17,080 bases of DNA from Deltaproteobacteria bacterium (GTDB lineage Bacteria; Desulfobacterota; Syntrophobacteria; BM002), in contig CP070843.1 in assembly GCA_020350905.1 (NCBI GenBank), positions 3,543,735 to 3,560,814 on the forward strand, written 5' to 3'. The position numbers and the translations under genes are program-made. The notes beneath the pieces are model-generated. The model was given only the letters and a program-made list of their open reading frames with translations, did not search any database and was not told where the DNA came from. How positions within the stretch are numbered: the first letter of the stretch is position 1; every line of letters begins with the position of its first letter. Shown piece after piece: positions 1-6,637 of this stretch.

Positions 1-6
1 GGATCG

Positions 7-99
7 AACCACGAAGCTCACGAAGAGCACAAAAGATATTTGAGATTTTAGATTTCAGACAAGAATCTGAAAGTCCAACTCTTTGTGTTCTTTGTGGTT
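7..99. repeat. Nested inverted repeat made of CACGAAG words
   Basis: The left arm at 7-25 pairs with the right arm at 81-99. Fifteen of 19 positions are Watson-Crick and two of the mismatches are G-T wobbles. The left arm is itself a period-9 tandem of CACGAAG-type words. Inside the 55-base loop a second stem, TTTCAGA (53-59) with TCTGAAA (66-72), closes a six-base loop. This lies upstream of adenine deaminase and fills most of the 142-base leader. I see no promoter consensus I would defend here. It looks like a small palindromic intergenic element rather than a gene. Confidence 0.55.
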
Positions 100-142
100 A
101 GACCTTCCTATCTAGTCTGGGTAGTTTAAGCGAAGCTAAAAA

Positions 143-1864
143 ATGACTGAGTGGCAGCAGCGACTAGCAAGGCGACTTGAGGCGGCCAGGGGTGACAGGC
201 CGGTGGATCTCCTTTTTCGGGGAGGAAAAGTGGTCAACGTCTTCACGGGCGAGATGGCCTCAACCGCCGTTGCCGTATTCGATGGCGTAGTTGTGGGTTT
301 TGGGGAGCGTCTGGCCAATGAGGTTGTCGAACTCGATGGCGGGATACTTTCCCCAGGCTTTATTGATGGCCATTTTCATTTGGAAAGCAGTCTGCTTATA
401 CCAGCCGAATTTGCACGGGCAGTACTTCCCCATGGCACCACAACCGTGGTGGCTGATCCTCATGAGATTGCCAATGTTGCAGGTATTGCCGGTGTTCGAT
501 TTATGCTCGAGGCGAGCGAGGACATCGGGCTCGAGGTTTTTTTTATGGCCCCTTCCTGTGTACCCGCAACTCACCTGGAAACAGCCGGAGCGGAATTGAC
601 CGGTAATGACATTGAGAAATTAGCCCAACATCCCAGGGTTTTGGGACTCGCGGAGGTGATGAACTTCCCCGGGGTGATTATGGGAAACCAGGCAATTTTG
701 GACAAACTTGAGCGTTTTTGGAACAAAATTATTGACGGACATTCCCCCGGACTCAGCGGTGCTCAACTAGACGCCTATTTATGCGGGGGGATTGGCTCAG
801 ATCATGAGTGCACTCGTCTTGAAGAAGCCTGGGAAAAGCTCGGCAAAGGGATGCACATCATGCTGCGGGAAGGGAGTCAGGCCCGTGACTTAGAGGCGCT
901 GGCTCCGTTGGTGACCGCTCAAACAAAACAGCTCTGCATGCTAGTCAGCGACGACTGCCATCCGGAAGATCTGCTGGAACAAGGGCACATGAATCGGGTC
1001 CTGAAAAGGGCAATGGAATTGTCCATCGACCCGATAACCGCCATTCAACTGGCTAGCCAAAATCCGGCCCGCTACTTCGGCCTGCGCACCCTGGGTGCTA
1101 TTGCGCCAGGATATCAGGCCGATATAGTGTTGCTCAATTCCTTGCAGCCGCTGCAAATCGGTCGGGTGTACAAAAAGGGAAAGCTGGTAGCAGAAGATGG
1201 TAAATGCTTGCTGGCCAAGAAACCAGTGGCGGAAAAGGTTCAACTGATTTCTATGAACCTCGAGGAGTTGAACGAGGAAGACCTGCGCTTGCAGGCTCAG
1301 GGCTCTGAGATGCGGGCCATCCGTGCCGTTCCAAATACACTTATCACCGAGGAAGAGATAGTTACTGTGGCAGACAGTCAGGGCCAGGCCATTAGCGATG
1401 CAAATCGTGACTTGCTGAAAATGGTAGTGATTGAACGGCACCAGGGTAGTGGTCGCAAAGGGTTTGGCTTTGTTCGTGGTCTCGGCCTGCGTAAGGGAGC
1501 GCTTGCTTCCACGGTGGCTCACGACTCTCACAATCTGATTGCAGTAGGCGTAAGTGATTCGGATATGGTAGTTGCCGTTAACACCTTGAGAGAACTGGGT
1601 GGTGGATTGGTGGTGGTAAGTGACGGTCAGGTTCGAGCGCAGCTACCACTACCTGTTGCCGGGCTCATGACAGCCGCTTCTTTGGAACAGGTGGTGGCAT
1701 GGAAAAAAGAAGTCAATCAGGCTGCCCTGGAGTTGGGGGCAACTTTGGAGCATCCCTTCATGGCTCTTTCATTTCTGGCCTTGCCGGTCATACCAAAACT
1801 GAAGCTGACAGATCAGGGACTCGTGGATGTGGAGAGTTTTACTCATGTGCCCCTCTTTGTCTAG
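143..1864 (+). CDS. ade: Adenine deaminase
   Basis: This enzyme hydrolyses adenine to hypoxanthine and ammonia in cytoplasmic purine salvage. The 573-residue protein has the normal family length and is complete at both ends. It is an amidohydrolase-superfamily metalloenzyme: GFIDGHFHLESS near residues 70-81 carries the HxH metal ligands, HGTTTVVADPHEIANVAG follows, DGHSPGL lies near residues 198-204 and VSDDCHP near residues 268-274 supplies the late Asp/His ligands. The C-terminal third keeps the family-specific ending SFLALPVIPKLKLT to VPLFV. The ATG at 143 fits the family N-terminus, although no strong Shine-Dalgarno is visible. The next gene starts about 270 bp downstream, so it is probably transcribed alone. 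The assignment to this specific family, rather than another amidohydrolase, is secure. Confidence 0.96.
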   Translation: MTEWQQRLARRLEAARGDRPVDLLFRGGKVVNVFTGEMASTAVAVFDGVVVGFGERLANEVVELDGGILSPGFIDGHFHLESSLLIPAEFARAVLPHGTTTVVADPHEIANVAGIAGVRFMLEASEDIGLEVFFMAPSCVPATHLETAGAELTGNDIEKLAQHPRVLGLAEVMNFPGVIMGNQAILDKLERFWNKIIDGHSPGLSGAQLDAYLCGGIGSDHECTRLEEAWEKLGKGMHIMLREGSQARDLEALAPLVTAQTKQLCMLVSDDCHPEDLLEQGHMNRVLKRAMELSIDPITAIQLASQNPARYFGLRTLGAIAPGYQADIVLLNSLQPLQIGRVYKKGKLVAEDGKCLLAKKPVAEKVQLISMNLEELNEEDLRLQAQGSEMRAIRAVPNTLITEEEIVTVADSQGQAISDANRDLLKMVVIERHQGSGRKGFGFVRGLGLRKGALASTVAHDSHNLIAVGVSDSDMVVAVNTLRELGGGLVVVSDGQVRAQLPLPVAGLMTAASLEQVVAWKKEVNQAALELGATLEHPFMALSFLALPVIPKLKLTDQGLVDVESFTHVPLFV

Positions 1865-2137
1865 GGCATGGAGTAAGAAATCAGGGGTCAGGGATCGGGG
1901 GTCAGAGGACAAGGGACAGAGGTCGGAGAACACAGTCATACGAGGCAATAGGCACTAAACACTGGGCACCGTGGAACGACACGGAGAGGCGGCGAGAGAC
2001 GGCTCATGTTGAGCTCGTAATGCCCTGAACGATTATTACGACTTCTACGGTTTGAACGATTTGACAAATTGACTAATCATCGAATTAATTCATTGTTAGC
2101 TGTTTACTAATACTCTGCCTGTAATCGGTCGTTGCAT
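1865..2137. other. Word-repeat intergenic region
   Basis: This gap between adenine deaminase and the helicase holds no credible gene. It opens with GGGGTCAG-type words at 1884-1891 and 1898-1905, then GGTCGGAG at 1921, then CACTAAACACT at 1953-1963, which recurs as CACTAAGCACT at 7849-7859. From about 2028 it is AT-rich with AACGATT and TTGAC words. TGACTAATC at 2070-2078 appears inverted at 6569-6577. A reading frame that runs through 1699-2028 is only the end of ade read in another frame plus this low-complexity DNA. Confidence 0.6.
2061..2089 (+). promoter_or_regulatory. Possible sigma-70 promoter for the helicase-nuclease gene
   Basis: A perfect TTGACA hexamer at 2061-2066 is followed after 17 bases by ATTAAT (2084-2089), which matches four of six positions of the -10 consensus. 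The predicted start would lie about 40 bases before the ATG at 2138. The caveat is that TTGAC words are frequent in this AT-rich intergenic stretch, so the match may be fortuitous. Confidence 0.3.
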
Positions 2138-5035
2138 ATGCAAAGATTCATCGAATTCTTGAAAACCGCTCCGCTCCCAGGCGCCCGGTTGGTGCATCAT
2201 GAATTCATTCCGAGTGGTGGTGTTACCTATGGAAACCTCGATCCGCCGCTTGCCCCGCCCTTGCGATCAGCTCTGGCCAAAGAGGATATTACCAGACTTT
2301 ACCAGCACCAGGCGGAAGGTCTTTCCCGCTTTCGAAACGGCGAGAATGTGGTTATCGCCACACCAACTGCTAGCGGCAAGTCGCTGATCTACAATCTTGC
2401 CCTGGTAGAGTTGCTGAGTAAGGAAAAGAATGGTCACGGCCTTTACCTCTTTCCTCTGAAAGCCCTGGCGCAAGATCAATATCAGGCCTTCGTCTCGTTC
2501 AATCAGGAACTGCCAGGCGAACTGCAGCTAAAAGCTGCTGTGTATGATGGGGATACCCCTTCGAGTCGCCGCCGCCGCATAAAAGAGGACCTGCCCCACC
2601 TGATCATTTCCAATCCGGATATGCTCCACTTGGGACTTTTGCCCTTTCATCAGCAATGGGAAGATTTTTTTCGAAACTTGCGCCTTGTGGTAATAGATGA
2701 AGTGCATACCTACCGAGGTATTTTTGGCTCACATATGGTTCAGATTCTGCGAAGGCTGCAGCGGGTGTGTCAGCTGTATGGGTCCGAGCCTAGGTACATT
2801 CTGCTTTCTGCCACTATTGCCAATGCAAGGAGTTTTGCCAATCGCTTAGCCGGAATGAAGTTCCGGGCAGTTGAAAAGAACGGCGCCCCTCAGGCAGGGC
2901 GGCATTTCTTTTTCATTAATCCTGACAGCAGCGCCACCACTGTAGCTGGACGTTTGTTTGTAAAGGCTCTGCAAGAAGGGCTCAAAACCATAGCTTTCAC
3001 TCAAGCGCGCAAGCTTACTGAAATCCTCCACATGAATGTTGCTGCAGCCGCCCCGGAGCTTGCTACAAGAGTCAGCTCCTACCGTGCCGGTTTTCTTGCC
3101 GAGGAAAGGCGGGAGATTGAAAAAGGATTGGCCAGCGGTTCTGTGGCTGGAGTTATCTCCACCAGCGCCCTGGAGATGGGCATCGACATTGGTGGCCTGG
3201 ATAGTTGCATCCTTGTAGGTTATCCAGGGACTATTATCAACACCTGGCAGCGCAGTGGTAGGGTAGGGCGGGGAGGTCGAGATGCGCTGGTGATTCTGGT
3301 CGCCCAGCCAGATGCTCTTGACCAGTACTTCATGCGCCACCCCGGAGACTTTTTCCAACGACCCTTCGAGGCAGCAGTGGTGGATCCAGATAATTCCGAA
3401 GTGCTGGACGCTCATCTTCCTTGTGCTGCTGCAGAGATCCCTTTGCGTAAAAGTGATGATCTCTATGCTCGCGGCGGCATTCTAGCCGCCAGGGCGCCAG
3501 TGCTTGAGGCCAGCGGGGATCTGTTACGAAGCGCCGAGGGTGATGTTTGGTATGCTGCCAGGCGACAGCCGCAGCGTCTGGTGGATATACGGAGTGTAGG
3601 GCCGGGCTATGCTATTTTTGACGAGTCTAGTGATAAGGTGGTGGGAAAGAATGATGGCGTGAGGGTCTTTAAGGAATGCCATCAGGGGGCAGTCTATCTC
3701 CACAGAGGTGAGCAGCACCTGGTGACCCGGCTTGATCTGGGGCGACAGAACGTGTTCGTTAAACCAATCAAGGCCCGCTACTACACCAGGGCTCTAAGTG
3801 AAAAGGAGACTGAGATATTGGCGGTGGAACGCAGTCGTCCGGTTGCTAATTTTATAGCACGATTGGGCCGCATACGGGTCACCGAGCAAGTTGTAGGTTA
3901 TGAGAAGCGCAATTTATACAGCGGAGAGCTGCTGGACAAACTATCTTTGGATCTACCGCCACAGAGCTTTGAGACCGTCGGGCTCTGGCTGGAAATCGAA
4001 GATATCTTGCAGGAGATGGTACTGAGGTGGGGGCTTCACTTCATGGGTGGTATTCACGCCCTGGAGCACGCCTTGATTAGTATGTTTCCCCTTTTTGCAT
4101 TGTGTGACCGCAATGACATTGGTGGTATTGCCGTGCCTCTCCATCCGCAGACGCAAAAGAGTGCGGTTTTCATCTATGACGGATACCCGGGCGGGGTAGG
4201 GCTGGCAGCTCGTGGTTTCGAGATGATAGAGGAACTTTTGGTGAAGACAGGTGAGCTGATCGGTCGGTGCCCGTGTGATTCGGGATGTCCTTCCTGTATT
4301 CATTCACCCAAGTGTGGCGCTGGCAATAAACCATTGGACAAGACCGCTGCCTTGATGCTGGTGAAGGGTTTACTCGGCGAAGTTCCGCTGAAGGTGGAAT
4401 CGAGGAGGCACGGGGAAGATTTCGTGGCTGTACCGGAGGAGGACCTGGGAGAAGACAATGGCAGCGACCCGGCTGTGGGCCTATTTGATATCGAAACCCA
4501 ACGACTGGCAGACGAAGTGGGGGGGTGGGGGAATGTCCACCTCATGCGGTTAGCGGTGGCAGTGTTATATGACAATCGCTCAGATATCTACGAGTCTTTT
4601 ACCGAAGATGAGGTGGAAAGCCTGATTGAACGCCTCCAAACCTTCGATCTGGTGGTGGGATTTAATATCAAGCGCTTCGATTACCGGGTGCTGGGAGCCT
4701 ACACCGCTTTGGATTTCCGCACGCTACCCACCTTTGACATTCTGGAAGACATTCACCACCGTTTGGGGTTTCGCCTCAGCCTGGGTCACTTGGCCGAACA
4801 AACTCTGGGGAAAGCCAAAATTGCCGACGGGATCCAGGCGGTTCGCTGGTTTCGGGAGGGAAATCTTGATGCGGTAACAGGATACTGTAAAGAAGATGTG
4901 GCCATTACCAAAGAGCTCTTCGAATTTGGTCTCAGCCACGGTTATTTGCTTTATCGCACCAGGGCAGGGCAGGCAGTCCGGTTACCGGTGGATTGGAATA
5001 TGGATCGGATTTTGCAGAAAATTAGCCAACGTTGA
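2138..5035 (+). CDS. MrfA/YprA-type DExH helicase fused to an MrfB/YprB-type DEDD exonuclease
   Basis: The 965-residue protein has two parts. Residues 1 to about 760 are a superfamily 2 helicase: TPTASGKS (Walker A, about residues 75-82), IDEVH (motif II, about 186), LSATI (motif III), STSALEMGIDIGG and QRSGRVGRGGR (motif VI), then a DUF1998-type end with a Cys cluster (CPCDSGCPSC, then C) near residues 710-727. Residues about 780-965 are an RNase H-fold exonuclease with FDIET (first Asp/Glu), VGFNIKRFDYRVL (second Asp) and YCKED (last Asp, with the Tyr spaced as in DEDDy enzymes). In Bacillus subtilis the separate proteins MrfA and MrfB act together in UvrABC-independent excision of mitomycin damage. 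A repair role here is inferred from that. I prefer the ATG at 2138 over the TTG six bases upstream. All catalytic motifs appear intact. Confidence 0.9.
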   Translation: MQRFIEFLKTAPLPGARLVHHEFIPSGGVTYGNLDPPLAPPLRSALAKEDITRLYQHQAEGLSRFRNGENVVIATPTASGKSLIYNLALVELLSKEKNGHGLYLFPLKALAQDQYQAFVSFNQELPGELQLKAAVYDGDTPSSRRRRIKEDLPHLIISNPDMLHLGLLPFHQQWEDFFRNLRLVVIDEVHTYRGIFGSHMVQILRRLQRVCQLYGSEPRYILLSATIANARSFANRLAGMKFRAVEKNGAPQAGRHFFFINPDSSATTVAGRLFVKALQEGLKTIAFTQARKLTEILHMNVAAAAPELATRVSSYRAGFLAEERREIEKGLASGSVAGVISTSALEMGIDIGGLDSCILVGYPGTIINTWQRSGRVGRGGRDALVILVAQPDALDQYFMRHPGDFFQRPFEAAVVDPDNSEVLDAHLPCAAAEIPLRKSDDLYARGGILAARAPVLEASGDLLRSAEGDVWYAARRQPQRLVDIRSVGPGYAIFDESSDKVVGKNDGVRVFKECHQGAVYLHRGEQHLVTRLDLGRQNVFVKPIKARYYTRALSEKETEILAVERSRPVANFIARLGRIRVTEQVVGYEKRNLYSGELLDKLSLDLPPQSFETVGLWLEIEDILQEMVLRWGLHFMGGIHALEHALISMFPLFALCDRNDIGGIAVPLHPQTQKSAVFIYDGYPGGVGLAARGFEMIEELLVKTGELIGRCPCDSGCPSCIHSPKCGAGNKPLDKTAALMLVKGLLGEVPLKVESRRHGEDFVAVPEEDLGEDNGSDPAVGLFDIETQRLADEVGGWGNVHLMRLAVAVLYDNRSDIYESFTEDEVESLIERLQTFDLVVGFNIKRFDYRVLGAYTALDFRTLPTFDILEDIHHRLGFRLSLGHLAEQTLGKAKIADGIQAVRWFREGNLDAVTGYCKEDVAITKELFEFGLSHGYLLYRTRAGQAVRLPVDWNMDRILQKISQR

Positions 5036-5060
5036 CGCGGTGAAAAGAGCCTGAGGGAAA

Positions 5061-5669
5061 TTATCTTGGACATGCAGGGGCCCACTGCCATGCTGGGCAT
5101 CCAAAGATGTCGAACCAGAATCCGTTGCGGATCATCCATTGACCGTGAGTGCTCCATTCAGGCTGACCAGTTGGGTTTTGCCGATTGAACATCTTGAAGG
5201 TGTATTCGTAGTCGGTCAGTCCGTCGTTGTGGAAACCCTCGTTAGTCCGTAAGGTAAGAAAGAGGGTTTGATTGAATATGTCTCGCTTTTGCACGTTTAC
5301 CGCTTTTATTCTATAGCCACGATGGCTATCAGGCTTGAATTCCATAGCAAGCTCTGGAAGCAGGTATCTGTCTGCTGGGGCGGGTCGACTGTTTGGATCC
5401 CAGCCGATGACGACGACGACTCCCGCATTGTTGGTTTTTTGGCCGGGCCTGAGAGGATAAAAAGTCTGATTGTCCAGATAGTACATCTTCTGGGCATTAA
5501 GGAAGTTCACTACTGAAGCCTGGCATTCAACTTTGCTTTCATGCCGGTAATACGCGGTACAGGTTGGAATTGCCACTACCACAAGAACACCCACCACTCC
5601 TAAGGTCACCACAAGTTCCAATAGGGTCAAACCATTACTTCTCCGAAACCACTGGTACTTCATTGACAT
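5061..5669 (-). CDS. Type IV pilin-like / pseudopilin protein
   Basis: This 202-residue protein has a class III prepilin signal. A short basic leader ends SNG (Gly13), and the mature N-terminus is LTLLELVVTLG, with Glu at +5 and an uninterrupted hydrophobic helix ending in AIP. The first mature residue is Leu, not the usual Phe or Met, which prepilin peptidases tolerate. The next stretch, FLNAQKMYYLDNQTFYP, resembles the alpha1 end of GspG/PilA-like proteins. The globular part of about 150 residues is unlike any pilin I recognise and ends with two cysteines ten residues apart (GCP...ACPR) that could form a C-terminal disulfide. Two in-frame ATGs (5669, 5663) are possible. The gene sits 6 bp behind the B-box gene on the same strand, so they are probably co-transcribed. 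It ends 25 bp from the convergent helicase gene with no clear terminator between them. No secretion ATPase or prepilin peptidase lies nearby. Confidence 0.85.
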   Translation of the reverse strand: MSMKYQWFRRSNGLTLLELVVTLGVVGVLVVVAIPTCTAYYRHESKVECQASVVNFLNAQKMYYLDNQTFYPLRPGQKTNNAGVVVVIGWDPNSRPAPADRYLLPELAMEFKPDSHRGYRIKAVNVQKRDIFNQTLFLTLRTNEGFHNDGLTDYEYTFKMFNRQNPTGQPEWSTHGQWMIRNGFWFDIFGCPAWQWAPACPR

Positions 5670-5675
5670 TACTGG

Positions 5676-6275
5676 CTATTTTCCCTTGCTGACAGAGTAG
5701 ATATCCTGTGCGGTGGCAATTAAGTTCTCTCCTGAAATTGGTGATCCTGGCTTAATGCGGAGGAGATAGCCTTCGCGCTCATTGAGGCCGTAGTCAAGAT
5801 TCCGTAACACCCTGCGGTTATCTGCTGCATCATTAAGATAGTGGGGCAAGAGCTCATGGAGGCTGTCAGGGTAACGATTCCCGTTCGCCACCGAATAATG
5901 GACCAGTATTGCCTGGAATTCTGCGAGCAGTTCCACCGGGTCGCTGACATCCAAAGTAATCGCTGATCTCAGTTCGGTCGGATCCCAATAAAACCTTAGC
6001 CCCACAAGCACCAGTACCAATACCACACCAATTGCGAGCACTGACTGAATATAATTGGGGCGCCACTTCTTATGCAAACCGACGCACCGATCCTTTTCTT
6101 CCTGCTCATGCATGGTGGTTTCACTCTTGACATCGTTGAGTGAAAGAGCCAGCATGCAGCGGTGACAAACAGTGTGACCGTCCTCAAGGCTGAGGGTGCA
6201 GCCTTCACAGAGTTCCGCTTCGCAATGATCACAGTAAGCGGCAGAGCCTCGATCCGGGTGATAAACACAACCCAT
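5676..6275 (-). CDS. B-box zinc-finger membrane protein with a pilin-tail-like C-terminal domain
   Basis: I read 199 residues from the ATG at 6275, which has GAGG eight bases upstream. A TTG start at 6314 would add 13 hydrophobic residues and has no such site. Residues 3-40 form a cysteine-rich module: C3, H6, C15, C18, C23, C26, C37, C40, with spacing like a B-box or related two-zinc finger. A charged linker follows, then one membrane helix at about residues 77-96. The remaining 100 residues should be extracytoplasmic. The stretch HYSVANGNRYPDSLHELLPHY resembles the globular part of GspG-type pseudopilins (a Tyr-Pro-Asp-Ser-Leu motif before a short helix). The finger would sit in the cytoplasm. 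The pilin-like gene starts 6 bp downstream, so the two products probably work together. The precise function is unknown. Confidence 0.8.
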   Translation of the reverse strand: MGCVYHPDRGSAAYCDHCEAELCEGCTLSLEDGHTVCHRCMLALSLNDVKSETTMHEQEEKDRCVGLHKKWRPNYIQSVLAIGVVLVLVLVGLRFYWDPTELRSAITLDVSDPVELLAEFQAILVHYSVANGNRYPDSLHELLPHYLNDAADNRRVLRNLDYGLNEREGYLLRIKPGSPISGENLIATAQDIYSVSKGK

Positions 6276-6422
6276 AGCTGTTGCCTCAAGTATAACGAGA
6301 AAGAGAAAGACCAACTGCTCTTATGAAATAAAATTCCCTGTATAATCAATATGCTATTGTAATGACAAATCTTCGTCCTACCATCATGGCTAGATAGTAG
6401 GTCAGCGCTGGCAGCCAATCGG

Positions 6423-6454
6423 TAGCCCGGATATTTCATGAAATACCCGGGCTA
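6423..6454. repeat. REP-like 32-bp palindrome
   Basis: The arms TAGCCCGG (6423-6430) and CCGGGCTA (6447-6454) flank a perfect 12-base palindrome, ATTTCATGAAAT (6433-6444). Over the full 32 bases only one position pair (6431/6446) fails to match. A GC-rich stem with an AT core in an intergenic gap is typical of REP-type elements, which are often spread by RAYT transposases. No RAYT gene is in this window and I see no second full copy here, so the REP label is inference from form. Confidence 0.6.
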
Positions 6455-6494
6455 GGTGATGCAAGTTGTAAGCCATCCGGTCTTCCAAAACTCA

Positions 6495-6561
6495 CCTGTG
6501 CCAACGCACAGGAGGATTGATGAACATGCAAGCGGGAACAATGCTTGACCGACAAGTTTGA
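6495..6561 (+). other. Hairpin, strong Shine-Dalgarno and 13-codon reading frame
   Basis: CCTGTG (6495-6500) pairs with CACAGG (6507-6512) across a six-base loop. The 3' arm runs into AGGAGG (6510-6515). An ATG at 6520 begins a frame that ends at TGA 6559-6561 and encodes MNMQAGTMLDRQV. The Shine-Dalgarno is the best in the window and the hairpin would partly cover it. The frame is on the plus strand between two minus-strand genes and no gene follows. It may be a genuine micro-ORF, the remnant of the start of a lost gene, or chance. I cannot tell which. Confidence 0.3.
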
Positions 6562-6637
6562 TACGCGCGATTAGTCACTTAGTCAAATGGTCGATTCGTT
6601 AAATTTCAAACCTTGTAAACTAAAATGGAGGAAGTGT

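Larger units (their letters stand above)
6276..6637. other. 362-bp gap with REP-like palindrome and short structured segment
   Basis: No gene of normal size is present. The gap lies between two minus-strand genes, downstream of the DUF1343 gene and upstream of the B-box gene. It contains a near-perfect palindrome (6423-6454), a small hairpin followed by a Shine-Dalgarno and a 13-codon reading frame (6495-6561), and an AT-rich end (about 6562-6620) that is an inverted relative of the words at 2040-2085. Confidence 0.6.

Noticed and set aside
1..142. Purine riboswitch before adenine deaminase
   Set aside because: The hairpins present are CACGAAG-word repeats. The three-way junction and conserved loop bases of the purine class are not visible.
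941..1531. 196-residue minus-strand reading frame
   Set aside because: It lies wholly inside adenine deaminase, whose family motifs are intact. The antisense protein has no recognisable domain.
1699..2028. 109-residue plus-strand frame extending past adenine deaminase
   Set aside because: The first half is the ade C-terminus in another frame, and the rest is Gly/Arg-rich translation of GGGGTCAG-type repeat words.
2846..3415. 189-residue minus-strand reading frame
   Set aside because: It lies inside the helicase domain of the fusion gene and has no domain-like features, so it is an antisense shadow.
5996..6439. 147-residue minus-strand frame over the start of the B-box gene
   Set aside because: It conflicts with the B-box gene, whose cysteine spacing, ribosome site and downstream partner are all coherent.
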